Shown: positions 1 through 11,557 of the stretch, piece after piece | Numbering within the stretch: position 1 is the first letter of the stretch | How the letters are laid out: every line of letters starts with the position of its first letter | Assembly (NCBI GenBank): GCA_023078555.1 | Contig: CM041203.1 | Location: 267,481-331,480, forward strand | Reading direction: 5' to 3' | Source of the DNA: Ulva prolifera | Lineage: Eukaryota > Chlorophyta > Ulvophyceae > Ulvales > Ulvaceae | Length of the DNA stretch: 64,000 nucleotides | The notes under the pieces: generated by a model | The model's database searches: none | Told to the model about the DNA's origin: nothing | Seen by the model: only the letters and a program-made list of their open reading frames with translations | Program-made: the position numbers and the translations under genes

Positions 1-1854
1 TATCAACCGGTGTCGTGCGGGTATGTCCGACGTGTCTGTGATGCAGTCATGGAGAGCGGACACCACGCCGGCCTAGACCGGCTTAGCTACCACAGACTCA
101 GCGATTGAGTGAAGTTAAGTGACTGACGGCTTTGCTGTTGGTTTCTGCCGGAACTTGCGTGCAGTTTCTGCACCTCGTGAGTTTGCAAAGACGCAAAACA
201 GCTGTGTCAGGAAAGACGCAACATAGCATTCCAATCGACCACGGCATATACGTACACATACCAAAAACCACGTGCCCCAGATGGCTCAGGATCTCTAATC
301 TCGGTGGGGAAGGCAGCATTGTTCTTCCGTCACAGTGATTGAAAGTACGCTGCCGTACACCGGCTTATCAAAGCCACGGCAAGAATGATCCCTGCGCGAT
401 CTACAAATTGCAGTCATAAATTTCACCTGTGTATATCAGCTCCTTCCTCGTTATGGAGGGCACGGAGGCGCTGCGAATCTGGCTGTGACGGTCGCGACAG
501 CATGTTCATTCACACAAATGTATTCAGCACTACGCAATAACTTATCGCTGTTCAACCAGCACCGATCCACGTGAGTGAGTCGTGGTCAATCGTGATGCCA
601 TCAGTGGGCGTAATGTGGCAGGTCACAGATGCAAGCACACAAAGAGGCTGTATGTCAGGCATTCTTGCTTTCCTACACCTCTGATGCAGTTCAGAATCCC
701 ATGACAGTGATGCAGAGCGCATGCTGATTTCTTCTCGCGTAAATACTCTTTTGCATTCTTTTTCACAGCAGTAAACAGTCAACTGCATCGGTTTTCTGCC
801 TCTTGCCCAATGCTACCATGCAATCAGCATTTAACCTGACTGGCATCCTTCAGATGTGACATCGCTTGCAATACAATCTAGATGCAACTAAATGTTACTG
901 TCAAACATGCCAGATGTATCAACCAGGCCAGCTGCATCCATGTGGTGTCAATACAATGACCTTCATCATGTGGACAGCCGCTTGATCAGCCTCGATCACA
1001 GCTGTCGGTATCGTAGAAGGTATCCCGACTGTACCATAATTTGGGCCTGCACGTCTATTGAAGCCTGTCGTTTTATACTCATGCCATGTACTGGACACGC
1101 CAGAACGAAATGGGGTCAGAGCCGCTGAAGCAATCAACCGCAGAGCGACAAAACAACCCATCCCCAAGAGTGAACAACACTTGTATTGATTCTTCATAGC
1201 GCTCCAATCGCGCAGAGCAGCTGCCTACATGTGACAGTACATGACCCCACAAGTCACAACGGCTAGGACGCTTTCCACAGCAATCGATAACATCAAAGAT
1301 AACGTCCCACTGGTGAATATAAACATAATAAGGGTGTCCTAGGCTCACTGGGCGCGCTCTGGGCACGCGCTGGGCGCTGTAGGCGCTCCCTGGGCGAAAT
1401 GGGTCATTCTGCCCAGGCATGCATACGCTTTTCGACGAAAAGGCTGCTTTCGCCCAGCGACGTGAGACGACCGCCTGTGTGCATTCAGTATGTTATTGTG
1501 AGTCCATAGACACCGCCCAGGGCCCTGGGCGATGTCTGAGTGGATCGCGTTCCCGGTGGACGTGTGCATGGCCCGAGCGCAGACCCCCCTCTCACGTCAT
1601 ATATTCAATATCCACAGCGGTCAGCCGGCCAAGCAACTCACTTGAGAGGATCTTGTGGGCTTCAGGTGTCGTTTCTGACGCTTCATAGCTTTCAATTTCC
1701 GCGCGTCTGCTGTAAGCGGTCGACGGCTTCAAACGCGGATAGATATGCGGATCGTGCATCGACAACATTGCCATATGTAACATATGATATGTTGCTTTGA
1801 GCGTTTATTGACCTGCGCTGCGTGACAAGCATGGAGAGCCATGATTCATGATCA
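1..1854. other. No gene recognised
   Basis: Only short unrelated open frames are present on both strands and none shows a recognisable domain. Around 1340-1530 the motif TGGGCG/CGCCCA recurs several times, and a 16-bp perfect palindrome (GCCCAGGGCCCTGGGC) lies at 1515-1530. I see no LTR, terminal inverted repeat or tRNA here. It could be host intergenic DNA or an old decayed repeat. Confidence 0.5.
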
Positions 1855-1874
1855 CAATTTGAGCCCTAGCATCT

Positions 1875-2132
1875 CTTCGGTTCTACCTCTGTGCGCAGCA
1901 ATGGACAGCAACACACGCAGTGTCGCGTAACTACCTACAGGAGACCAAGTCTCAAAGAAGTCAATTCCTTCTACCTGAGAAAAACCACGCGCTACATAGC
2001 GTGCCTTGTAACGCTGAATCTCACCTGCAGGCCCACGCTTGATCTTGAACACCCACTTGCCCGAGATAACTTTCTTGCCCGCAGGCATATAGCACACAAC
2101 CCGAAGGTTCCGTGCTCACCCCGTGCATCTAC
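1875..2132 (-). pseudogene. Copia reverse transcriptase scrap fused to an LTR scrap
   Basis: On the minus strand 1901-2132 translates to the start of the copia reverse transcriptase domain (motifs ISGKWVFKIKRG and RYKARYVARGF), as in the full copies elsewhere in the window. At 1875-1900 it changes abruptly into the interior of a copia LTR (the stretch ending CTGTGCGCAGCA). No element has RT next to this part of its LTR, so the piece is a recombined or deletion-fused remnant. It ends where an LTR terminus begins at 2133. Confidence 0.7.
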
Positions 2133-2277
2133 TGTCACAATGCATGAGCCTGCGGGCCGCAGTGTGGTGATAGGTGCACACATGCACGATTGATCTGCAG
2201 ATCCAGTGCAGGGGTAAGCCGCCAGCGGGATTGTCCCGGTGTAGCGAGGGAGATCCTGCGAGGGTCTCCCGCCGTAA
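2133..2277 (+). repeat. 5' part of a copia LTR
   Basis: The sequence begins with the copia LTR terminus TGTCACAATG and follows the LTR of elements A-D for 145 bp with several substitutions. It stops where the end of a gypsy F-type LTR (minus) starts at 2279. The rest of this LTR is not found beside it. Confidence 0.75.
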
Positions 2278-2278
2278 T

Positions 2279-2541
2279 TGTTGACTAGTCGGGTAGCGCA
2301 GGGAGCTGCGAACCCTAGCGAGCGTACAGAGCCGACAGGAGAGAACGAAACGGGTAACAATGCAGCACACAATGGAATGACTGGAACAAGAGCGGCCCAA
2401 TCGACCAATGGTAGTTATGTCGATCACAGCAAAACACTTGGAATATATGTGCCCACGCCCATCCCTGCTTTGTGCTATCCTCGCTACGGATAGCTCTGTG
2501 GAACTGTGGAATCGCGCTGTTCATTGATCTCTGTACGGATA
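2279..2541 (-). repeat. Tail of the gypsy F 3' LTR (inverted fragment)
   Basis: Read on the minus strand this is the last 263 bp of the F-family LTR, ending ACCCGACTAGTCAACA; compare the solo LTR end at 52630 and the F 5' LTR end at 18725. It is interrupted by copia A at 2542. LTR positions about 106-531 are missing between this tail and its presumed head at 33530-33634. I infer that head and tail were separated by an inversion between elements A and D. Confidence 0.7.
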
Positions 2542-2890
2542 TGTCAGAAAAATGCTCTATTGTCAGGTCAGACGCGCAGTCTTTCGTACAGGTCAGGTCA
2601 GGGCAGCCAACGTTCCATACCTGCTGCGCACAGAGGTAGAACCGAGGAACGCTATAAGGAGAGTGCTAGCACCGGGAAACAGTAAGGAGAAATGGTTACA
2701 GATCTCAGTGTGCACATGCCTATATGCACACTGAACACTCAAGGTTAAGGCGGGAAACCCTCGCGGGATCTCTCTCACTACATCGAGACAATCTCGGCTG
2801 GCGGCTTACCCCTGCACTGGATCCGCGGATCGTCCGTGCATGGGTGCACCTGTCACCACACTGCTGCCCGCAGGCTCATGCATTGTGACA
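2542..2890 (-). repeat. Copia A 3' LTR
   Basis: A 349-bp LTR with ends TGTCAC...TGACA read on the minus strand, preceded by a purine-rich tract (minus strand GGGGGAG) directly inside at 2891. It shares a five-A run and a CTTAA variant with the D 5' LTR, whereas the A 5' LTR shares the alternative states with the D 3' LTR. Confidence 0.9.
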
Positions 2891-2907
2891 CTCCCCCATA
2901 AACCCTG

Positions 2908-5348
2908 CTACGTCTCCACTAGCTGGAGTTTATTACGAACTTCTAGCAAAGCAGGTCCGGGCAGCACTTTAGTAAACACATCCGCTAACTGATCAACAGT
3001 GCCTACCCATGCTACCTTAAGTTCATCCATCTGGACATATTCCCGCACTCGCAAGTGCCGCACACGAATGTGCTTGGATCTGTCAGTGGACACAGCATTC
3101 ACAGCCAAGATGTTGGCACCCTTATTATCACCCCACAGAGTCGGCTTATGTGGGACGAGTTTCAAATCGAGAAGCAACTGCTTCACCCACATCAACTCGT
3201 TGGCTGTTGCACTCATCGCAATGATTTCAACCTCTGTTGTGTCCCCAGCCACTATACTCTGCTTCTTCGAGCGCCAGAGAACACAGTTCCCATACACCCG
3301 AATAATCATACCAGACACGCTTTTCAGATCAGCAGAATTCGCAAAATCTGCATCTGAAAAAGCCTCTAGTAAATACCCGTGTCCCTCAGAGCCTATAAAT
3401 TTTATTCCGAAATTCTTTGTGGACTGCAGGCATCTCAGAACATGTTGCACGGCATACCAATGTTCCTTCAGACTACTAGACATGTGCCGGGCCAGGGCGT
3501 GTGCCACATAGCTCAGGTCAGGTCGTGTCACTCCTGCAATATACTGGATACTTCCTACAACACTGATGAACCTGGAATGCTCAGCAGCACTGGCTTTTTC
3601 CAGGTCAGGATGCTCTTTCGCACTCCTTAGTTGTTGCCGCGGCACTAAGGGAGTGGGAGACTTGCGACAGTCAGACATACTGTACTTTTCAAGAAAGTTG
3701 TGAATTTTGTTTTGTTGTGTCATGATGATTGTTTCGGCCTTGCGATCACGCATGATCTCTGTGCCAAGTGCCCATGCAAGTTCACCCAGGTCTCTGCCTT
3801 CGAATTTCGTGAGAATGACGTCGACAAGTTCTTGCAGTCCCGCAGAGCTGCTGAAAATGAACAAGTCATCGACCCACAAGAAAATAAAACAGCGACCGGA
3901 TGTTCTGACATACAGTCCGGGATCACTTTGTGCGCACACAAATCCCATCTCAGCTAAGACCTTTATTAAAGCTTTATGCCACTCGCGAGCAGCTTGCTTC
4001 AGGCCATACAAGGTTTTATGCAATCTCCACACATGTGCTGTCCCGTCAATGAAGAACGGGGGCTGTTCAACGAACACTTCTTCTTCTAACTCACCATTCA
4101 GAAAAGCGCACCGAATGTCTATGTGCCTAATCTCTAAATCTTCCTGAGCAGCAACTGACAGCAACACACGCAGTGTCGCATAACTACCAACAGGAGACCA
4201 AGTCTCAAAGAAGTCAATCCCTTCTACCTGAGAAAAACCACGCGCTACATAACGTGCCTTATAGCGCTGAATCTCCCCCGCAGGCCCACGCTTAATCTTG
4301 AGCCCCATTTGCCCGAGATAGCCCGTTTGCCCGCAGGCCGATAGCACAACCCGAAGGTTCCGTGCTCACCTAGTGCATGTACCTCGTCCTGCATGGCACG
4401 CAGCCATGCATCCCTGTCAGCACTCGCGAGTGCTTCCTTCAAAGAAGGCATATCAGGGTCAGAGGGCTTCTGCTTCCTGGCGGCAGCTGCTCTGCGCGAC
4501 CCACGACGCTCAGCATTCTGCTGCTCACCAGACTCCACATGCTGAGGCTTCAGGCCTGCACATGACACTCCACAGTCAGCCGCGGCTGATGTGTCCTGAT
4601 CGCAAGCTGAAACATCAATAGCAGCTACAACTGTCACACTACTAGCAATGTCAGAGCCCGCAGGCTCATGCATTTGTACAGCTGCTACATCCGCAGCCAG
4701 TGGAACAAGGCGTCTGCGTACAAGAGAATTGATTTTAATTCGAGGTAAGGCAGCTGGAATGGCCCTCACCTCGTCAGGCAAATCAACCCCAACTGCGGCT
4801 GAGGGGTCCGGATCCTCTCCCCCTAGTTCGGACCCGGTCTCCACCTCATCTGGCTCATCCTCCCAGAAGGGCCTCGGCGCCTCGGCTCCTCGCAGGGGCT
4901 GAGTTACTGCCCCCGCGCCAGATGCTGAGGCCGCTGCTGAATTACTTCCGGAACGGACCCGCTGAGCCTCCAGATTCTGATGGGCCGCAGCCCGTTCATC
5001 ATCTGAGACGGTGTAGTCCATGCGCTGTTCATCATCGTCGTCATAGATGCCAGGACTCTCGTCTTCCTCATCCATGTCATCATCAGACGCACTGACAGAC
5101 ATTTGAACAGGAAACGCAGCTTCTACACCAGGGTCGTGCAACACGGCATTGCGCGTGACAACATACCGCGCAGTGCGAGAGGGCATGGCGACAGGATGAT
5201 GCACTTCGCCGTGCACACGAGGGGGGACAGGGACGTCAGGGTGAGCAGCAGCTCTGGATGTCGCACGCGTGCGATGCAAAGCTGCTCTGGCTATTTCCGG
5301 TGTTGCCCTAGCAGGGTCACGTCGGATTATCTCCGCAGAGGAACCAGC
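2908..5348 (-). pseudogene. Copia A gag-pol, 3' half (RT and RNase H)
   Basis: The minus strand carries the acidic linker, reverse transcriptase and RNase H of the copia polyprotein. The RT active site reads FLWVDDLF. RNase H motifs include DADFAN and the DNK-like LWGDNKGAN. The final stop is at 2908. A one-base deletion near 4305 puts the linker (4320-5343) and RT (2908-4300) in different frames. The 5' side is cut at 5348 by element B and resumes at 11917; 5344-5348 is the CCAGC target site. Confidence 0.88.
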
Positions 5349-5698
5349 TGTCACAATGCATGAGCCTGCGGGCAGCAGCGTGGTGACAGGTGCACCCATG
5401 CACGATCTGCGGATCACGTGCAGGGGTAAGCCGCCAGCCAGGATCGTATCGAGGTAGCGAGAGAGATCCTGCGAGGGTTTTCCCGGCGTGACCCTCGAGT
5501 GTTTACAGTGTGCATATATTTGCAGTGCACACTAAGAGCTGTAACCATTTCTCTTTACTGTTTCACGGTACTAGCTGTACCCTGTCTCCTCCCGCATTCC
5601 TTGGTTCTACCTCTGTGCGCAGCAGGTATGGAATGCTGACTACTTGACCTGACCTAAGACTGCGTGTCTGACCTGACAGATGAAGTGACTTTCTGACA
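5349..5698 (+). repeat. Copia B 5' LTR
   Basis: A 350-bp LTR with ends TGTCAC and TGACA. An inverted motif (GTGTGC...GCACAC) around a TATATTT stretch lies mid-LTR near 5508-5533. The 3' half carries repeated CTGACCTGAC motifs. Confidence 0.95.
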
Positions 5699-5713
5699 TG
5701 GTATCGGTGATGG
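5699..5713 (+). promoter_or_regulatory. Copia B primer-binding site
   Basis: Directly after the 5' LTR the sequence TGGTATCGGTGATGG begins with the complement of a tRNA CCA end. TGGTATC matches the 3' end of plant initiator Met tRNAs (GATACCA), a usual primer for copia elements. The bases after TATC differ from the plant consensus, so the exact tRNA is not certain. Confidence 0.8.
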
Positions 5714-6005
5714 TTTACGTTATGTCTTTGCATGGTCTTGTTCAGGGAGTCATCGGCCAATGTCTGCGCGCAGACTCGGCGGGGCATTCCACTGTTCTGT
5801 CGGCGCTTAGACTGCGGTCAATAAGCGCAGATATCATTAGCTGTCTCGTAGCATATTGTTATCAGATACAATTCGAGCAGCTGTGTCAAATGATTAGCGC
5901 TGATAAAAGCGAATGCGTTCGCTTATTTTTCCAATCCGACGGCTTGCGAGCCAAACCTTTGCTTCGTTGCTGCGCGCGACGCACAACCGCCTGTTCTACT
6001 GTAGG

Positions 6006-9000
6006 ATGTCTCACTCCAACCGCTCAGCTTCAAACTCTTCTCGCGAGGAGAATCGCGGCGAGGCTGATCAGCAGCCTATCGTCGACAGGGGCGCTCAACA
6101 GCAGCTCCCTGGTGGAGAGCAGCCCGAGGGCATGCTGCTCCGTGGTGGACGAGTGGTCCGGCCACGGTCTTCCTCTCAGACTGGGCACAGCAGTCAGCAG
6201 GTGCCCAACCCTTCTCATGTCGTGAATGATTCAAGTCACGCTGAGTCGTTTATCACGCTTGAAACGTTGACCGAAGCGCTGCGAGCGTCTCGGGGGCGTA
6301 ACGAGCCTGATTTGACAAAGGGAAAACTGCCTGAGTGGAATCATAAGACCGAAAGTTTCGTTGCGTACGAACAGAAAGTCTTTTTGTGGTTAGGACAGTT
6401 TGAGTTAGACCATCTGTTGCAGCACGCACCGTCTGCGGACGAACAGCGTGTTCATGCTAGGGCGAGGACACAGGTCCTTATGTCTTTGCCCGACGCTGAT
6501 AGAACGACTGTCTATCGAATGTCGCATTTGTGCGAGGCCTGGGCCTACCTTACTGCCAAGTATAGGCCCAGCACCGAAGCCGAGATCCACAGGTTGTGGA
6601 GCCGGTTTAATTCTTTGTCACAGAACAATAGAGATGTCGCGTCTTATTGTGGTGATGTTATGAGTGTGTACACTCAACTGGAGGCACTAGGTGCCGATGT
6701 GGGCCAGCGATGGCTCAGACTCAAACTGTTAGAGGTGGGGGAGGAGTTCAATGCCGTGCGCGGCGAAGTTCTTCACTCCTCCCCTCATGTCATAATTTCA
6801 CGTTTGACCGAACATGCCGATTTGCTGAAGCAACAGCGGCAGCTGCAGGCTAGGTCTGGGGCGCCCGCGGGCAAACCAGGCCAAGGCTGGCGAAAGCAAC
6901 CCCGTGGTGATGGTCCTGTGGTCGCCGCTCTTGGGGCTGGCCAGGCTCCTCGCGAGGAGACCAGGACCTGTTTCTTCTGCAAGAAGAAGGGACATTTGCG
7001 TGCGAACTGCCCCCAACGCAAGCAGGCTGCGGCCAAAGATGTGTGTGCGGCTGAGATGCCTGAGCGATATCCAATGCCTGACGCATCTCTGCCATGGAAC
7101 ATTATTGTAGATAGTGGGTCGGACATGCACATAGTAGGGAATCGTGAAATGTTCACTGAGTACGGTCCGTGTCAGAAAGTTGCCAATCTCGCGGGACCTG
7201 GGCAGCTTTCTATCATGGGCAGGGGAACCATTTTGGTGAACCTGGGTACTTACGTGGATAAGCATGGTCAAAACCATCCGTTAGATGTCGAGATCCCTGG
7301 TGTATACTATGCTCCTGAATGTCCGTACAACCTGCTTAGTACAATGTGTCTTAGACACGAACAAATGTTCCTAGACACGCGTAGAAATGTGTTGTATGTC
7401 CCGGGTCTTGGTGACATGGCCACCGACGTAGAGGATGACGTCAAATGTCAGGAACTAGATGTTGATGGTCACCCTGTGTTTGCGTTCAAAATGGCTGTGG
7501 AAACTAAGCCCATTCTCGTCGGTGGGCCTGTCAATAGGGGGGTGGTCTGGTCTAACCAGAGCAGTCCGACCTGCATGGTCGCGGACCAGCAACAATGGCA
7601 TCATGTGGCAGCTGCGGCTGTTGATCTTGCGCGCCCCAATGCTGGGGGAGCCGAGGTCCCACATGATGCGTATTTGCTGAACCCTGCTTTTATAGCACAT
7701 TTGTCTTTTCACCAGTCGAACTGGGTGCTCAAGCGTATGCAGTCGAACGCTGAGTTTTATGGTGGTTTGAATTTGAGTGTCGATTCCGAACCTTTCGGAA
7801 ATAGATGTCATGGCTGCAGAATTGGCAAAGTACCTGCGGGTAAATTCTCTGCCAATGACCGTGAGCTCATGGGCCAGGCGAAATACCCTGGCGAGCAACT
7901 GCATGCCGATCTAGCTGGTCCTGTCACTCCAGTAGGAATTGGGGGTGTGAAATATGTCTTGTTTGTGATGTGTGCTTTTACTCGTTATACTTTCGTGGTC
8001 GGTCTGCGCAAAAAGAGTGAGGCTGCGGCCATGATCTCTTATATCATAGAGCGCATTAGGGTAAATGTGGTGAAGCCAGGTGAACCGGGTGTGCGCATCC
8101 TTCACACAGACAAAGGGGGAGAGTTTATGGTCGAGGCCTTAAAGCTCTACCTCCAACGTCGCGGCATCACTCACCGCACTACCCCCACAGCTGATCATCG
8201 CTGTAATGGCATGATCGAGCGGAGGATAGGAGTCGCCTTTGAGGCGCTCCGTGCTGTGCTGCTTGCGAGTGGCCTCCCTCTATTCCTGTGGATTGAATGC
8301 CTTGCCAGTGTTGTCCATGGTCACAATCTGACGCCGTGTTCGGCGCTGTACCATGACAAGCTGGCACGTATCCTGAAATCCCAGAAAGCTCAGATGGCCA
8401 TAAACGCTGCGGCGGACGTGGCTGAGGCTGAAAAGGGTCAAGGAAAGCGCATGAAAAAGGCCGAGCGCGACAAGTTGAAAGAGGAGGAGCAACGCAAGTA
8501 TAAATTGCTTGCAAGTACTGAGTTAGATGAGTTTCTAGTGCGGTCGTGTGACAAGGATATAATTCCTTATATGTCTTTTTTCAGGGACACCTCCGTTGAG
8601 GTGTTCCAGGATTTGCTGCAGCAGCAGCGTCCATGGGGGGTTGAGGTGTATGCATATCCCAGGGATGACAAGCTGCGGAAGTTGTCCCCTAGGGGTGTGT
8701 TAGCACATTGGGTCGGGGCTGGGCTGGGCCCCAGCATGCAGCGTGTGTACGCCCAGGATGTTCCTGGGGGTAGGGTGTTTGTTGTGCGCCAGATCATGTG
8801 CACTGCGGATCAGATGATCCGCCACGTACGCAAGTACGATGCGTCCGCCGTCGTGGACAAAAGAGAGCCTGCGGAGTTTGCGAACTCCTACACGGTTGTC
8901 TTTGAGGGGGATAACGAGGGTGAACGTGTGACAGACAGCGATGTTCCTAATTTCCTGTCTGACCACACATATGATGGGGGAGTGCTGCGCCGTCTGCGTG

Positions 9001-11549
9001 ACCAGCTCCACACCCCCCCTGGGCACGGTAGGGTTCCTGTCATGGACATGACGTTCCGACAAGACAACCCGGAGCCAAACCCCACGGCATATTCACCTCG
9101 GCTTGGGTATGGCGACTCTGCGGAGATAATTCGGCGTGACCCTGCTCGGGACACACCGGAAATAGCCAGAGCAGCTCTGCATCGCACGCGTGCGATGTCC
9201 AGGGCTGCAGCCCATCCTGACGTCATCCCCCCTCCCCGTGCACGTGGTGAACTGCGTCATTTGGAGGCTGGTCCCTCGCGCACAACTCGTTATGTGCCCA
9301 CACGTGCTGCTGCATTGCACGACCCAGGTGTAGACGTTGCGTTCCCCGTTCCTGTGTCTGTCAGTGCGTCTGATGACGACATGGAGGAGGATGACGAAAG
9401 TCCTGGCATCTATGATGACGACGATGAACAGCGCATGGACTACACCGTCTCAGATGATGAAAGAGCTGCGGCTCATCAGAATCTGGAGGCTCAGCGGGTC
9501 CGCTCAGGAAGTAATTCGGCTGCGGCCTCAGCATCTGGCGCGGGGGCAGTTGCTCCGCCCCTGCGAGGAGCAGAGGCGCCGAGGCCTTTCTGGGAGGATG
9601 AGCCAGATGAGGTGGAGACCGGGTCCGAATTAGGGGGAGAGGGCCCGGACCCCTCAGCCGCTGTCGGGGTTGATTTGCCTGACGAGGTGAGGGCCATTCC
9701 AGCCGCCTTGCCCCGCATAAAAATCAATCCCCTTGTACGCAGACGCCTTGTTCCATTGGCTGCGGATGTAGCAGCTGTGCATATGAATGAGCCTGCGGGC
9801 TCTAATGCTAGTAGTGAAACAGTTGTTGCTGCTATTGAAGTTTCAGCTTGCAGCCAGGACACATCAGCCGCGGCTGACTGTGGAGTGTCCTGTGCAGGCC
9901 TGAAGCCTCAGCATGTGGAGTCTGGTGAGCAGCAGAGTGTTCAGCGTCGTGGGTCGCGCCGAGCAGCTGCCGCCAGGAAGCAGAAGGCCTCCTCCGACCC
10001 TGATATGCCTTCTATGAAGGAAGGACTTGCGGGTCCGGACAGGGATGCATGGCTGCGCGCCATGCAGGAGGAGGTAGATGCACTGGGTGAGCACGGAACC
10101 TTCGGGTTGTGCTATCTGCCTGCGGGCAAACGGGCTATCTCGGGCAAATGGGTGCTCAAGATCAAGCGTGGGCCCGCGGGGGAGATTCAGCGCTACAAGG
10201 CACGCTATGTAGCGCGGGGTTTTTCTCAGGTAGAGGGTGTAGACTTTTTTGAGACTTGGTCACCTGTTGGGAGCTATGCGACACTTCGTGTGTTGCTGTC
10301 AGTTGCTGCTCAGGCAGATTTAGAAATTAGACACATAGATATACAGTGTGCTTTTCTGAATGGTGAGCTGGAGGAGGAAGTGTTCGTTGAACAGCCCCCG
10401 TACTTCACTGACGGGACAGCACGTGTATGGAGATTGCATAAAACCCTGTATGGCCTGAAGCAAGCTGCTCGCGAGTGGCATAAAGCTTTAATAAAGGTCT
10501 TAGCAGAGATGGGATTTGTGTGCGCACAAAGTGATCCCGGACTGTATGTTAGAACATCTGGTCTATGTTTTATTTTTCTGTGGGTCGACGACTTGTTCAT
10601 ATTCAGCGGCGCTGCGGGGCTGCAAGAACTTGTCGACATAATTCTCACAAAATTTGAAGGCAGAGACCTGGGTGAACTAGCATGGGCACTTGGCACTGAG
10701 ATCATGCGTGATCGTAAGGCCAAGACAATCACCATGACACAGCGAAACAAAATCCATAGCCTGCTTGAAAAGTATAGTATGTCTGATTGTCGAAAGTCTC
10801 CCACTCCGTTAGTGCCGCGGCAACAACTGAGGAGTGTGAAAGAGCACCCGGAACTGGAGAAAGCCAGTGCTGCTGAGCATTCCAGGTTCATGAGTGCTGT
10901 AGGAAGCATCCAGTACATTGCAGGAGTGACACGACCTGACCTCAGCTACGTGGCACATGCCCTGGCCCGGCACATGTCCAGTAGTCTGAAGGAACATTGG
11001 TTGGCTGTGCAACACGTTCTGAGATACCTGCAGTCCACAAAGAATTTAGGAATACAATTTGTAGGCTCTGTGGGGCATGGGTGCCTGTTAGAAGCTTTTT
11101 CTGATGCAGATTTTGCGAACTCTGCTGATTTGAAGAGTGTATCTGGTATGGTTCTTCGAGTGTATGGGAACTGTGTTCTCTGGCGCTCGAAGAAACAGAG
11201 TATAGTGGCAGGGGATACAACAGAGGCTGAGCTCATTGCGATGAGTGCAACAGCCAACGAGCTGATGTGGGTGAAGCAGTTGCTTCTCGACCTAAAGCTC
11301 GTCCCGTATAAGCCAACTCTGTGGGGTGATAATAAAAGTGCCAATATCTTGGCAGTAAATGCTGTGTCCTCTGACAGATCCAAGCACATTCGTGTGCGGC
11401 ACTTGCGAGTGCGGGAATATGTCCAGATGGATGAACTTGAGGTAGCATGGGTGGGCACAGTTGATCAGTTAGCGGATGTGTTTACTAAAGTGCTGCCCGG
11501 ACCTGCTTTGTTAGAAGTTCGTAATAAACTCCAGCTAGTGGAGACTTAG
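6006..11549 (+). CDS. Copia B gag-pol polyprotein
   Basis: An open frame of 1847 codons from the ATG at 6006. I chose this start because it matches the first Met (MSxSN) of element D; the frame is open upstream to 5913. Domain order is copia: gag; a CCHC zinc knuckle at residues 322-335 (CFFCKKKGHLRANC); aspartic protease DSG at 369-371; integrase with D635, D702 and E738 (35-residue last spacing); an acidic low-complexity linker; reverse transcriptase with active site WVDD at 1526-1529; then RNase H with DAD near 1700 and a SKHIRVRH tail. The product would form virus-like particles, copy element RNA and integrate the cDNA. WVDD replaces the usual YVDD and is shared by all copies here. No inactivating change is seen. 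Confidence 0.95.
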   Translation: MSHSNRSASNSSREENRGEADQQPIVDRGAQQQLPGGEQPEGMLLRGGRVVRPRSSSQTGHSSQQVPNPSHVVNDSSHAESFITLETLTEALRASRGRNEPDLTKGKLPEWNHKTESFVAYEQKVFLWLGQFELDHLLQHAPSADEQRVHARARTQVLMSLPDADRTTVYRMSHLCEAWAYLTAKYRPSTEAEIHRLWSRFNSLSQNNRDVASYCGDVMSVYTQLEALGADVGQRWLRLKLLEVGEEFNAVRGEVLHSSPHVIISRLTEHADLLKQQRQLQARSGAPAGKPGQGWRKQPRGDGPVVAALGAGQAPREETRTCFFCKKKGHLRANCPQRKQAAAKDVCAAEMPERYPMPDASLPWNIIVDSGSDMHIVGNREMFTEYGPCQKVANLAGPGQLSIMGRGTILVNLGTYVDKHGQNHPLDVEIPGVYYAPECPYNLLSTMCLRHEQMFLDTRRNVLYVPGLGDMATDVEDDVKCQELDVDGHPVFAFKMAVETKPILVGGPVNRGVVWSNQSSPTCMVADQQQWHHVAAAAVDLARPNAGGAEVPHDAYLLNPAFIAHLSFHQSNWVLKRMQSNAEFYGGLNLSVDSEPFGNRCHGCRIGKVPAGKFSANDRELMGQAKYPGEQLHADLAGPVTPVGIGGVKYVLFVMCAFTRYTFVVGLRKKSEAAAMISYIIERIRVNVVKPGEPGVRILHTDKGGEFMVEALKLYLQRRGITHRTTPTADHRCNGMIERRIGVAFEALRAVLLASGLPLFLWIECLASVVHGHNLTPCSALYHDKLARILKSQKAQMAINAAADVAEAEKGQGKRMKKAERDKLKEEEQRKYKLLASTELDEFLVRSCDKDIIPYMSFFRDTSVEVFQDLLQQQRPWGVEVYAYPRDDKLRKLSPRGVLAHWVGAGLGPSMQRVYAQDVPGGRVFVVRQIMCTADQMIRHVRKYDASAVVDKREPAEFANSYTVVFEGDNEGERVTDSDVPNFLSDHTYDGGVLRRLRDQLHTPPGHGRVPVMDMTFRQDNPEPNPTAYSPRLGYGDSAEIIRRDPARDTPEIARAALHRTRAMSRAAAHPDVIPPPRARGELRHLEAGPSRTTRYVPTRAAALHDPGVDVAFPVPVSVSASDDDMEEDDESPGIYDDDDEQRMDYTVSDDERAAAHQNLEAQRVRSGSNSAAASASGAGAVAPPLRGAEAPRPFWEDEPDEVETGSELGGEGPDPSAAVGVDLPDEVRAIPAALPRIKINPLVRRRLVPLAADVAAVHMNEPAGSNASSETVVAAIEVSACSQDTSAAADCGVSCAGLKPQHVESGEQQSVQRRGSRRAAAARKQKASSDPDMPSMKEGLAGPDRDAWLRAMQEEVDALGEHGTFGLCYLPAGKRAISGKWVLKIKRGPAGEIQRYKARYVARGFSQVEGVDFFETWSPVGSYATLRVLLSVAAQADLEIRHIDIQCAFLNGELEEEVFVEQPPYFTDGTARVWRLHKTLYGLKQAAREWHKALIKVLAEMGFVCAQSDPGLYVRTSGLCFIFLWVDDLFIFSGAAGLQELVDIILTKFEGRDLGELAWALGTEIMRDRKAKTITMTQRNKIHSLLEKYSMSDCRKSPTPLVPRQQLRSVKEHPELEKASAAEHSRFMSAVGSIQYIAGVTRPDLSYVAHALARHMSSSLKEHWLAVQHVLRYLQSTKNLGIQFVGSVGHGCLLEAFSDADFANSADLKSVSGMVLRVYGNCVLWRSKKQSIVAGDTTEAELIAMSATANELMWVKQLLLDLKLVPYKPTLWGDNKSANILAVNAVSSDRSKHIRVRHLRVREYVQMDELEVAWVGTVDQLADVFTKVLPGPALLEVRNKLQLVET

Positions 11550-11557
11550 CAGGGTTT

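Noticed and set aside
1515..1530. Perfect 16-bp palindrome GCCCAGGGCCCTGGGC as an operator or terminator
   Set aside because: It stands alone in GC-rich sequence with no gene beside it.
10310..10918. Long antisense open frames opposite copia RT (202 codons here; similar ones at 24518-25126 and 35381-35941)
   Set aside because: They mirror the conserved sense coding sequence and recur only because the elements are repeats. No independent motif is seen.
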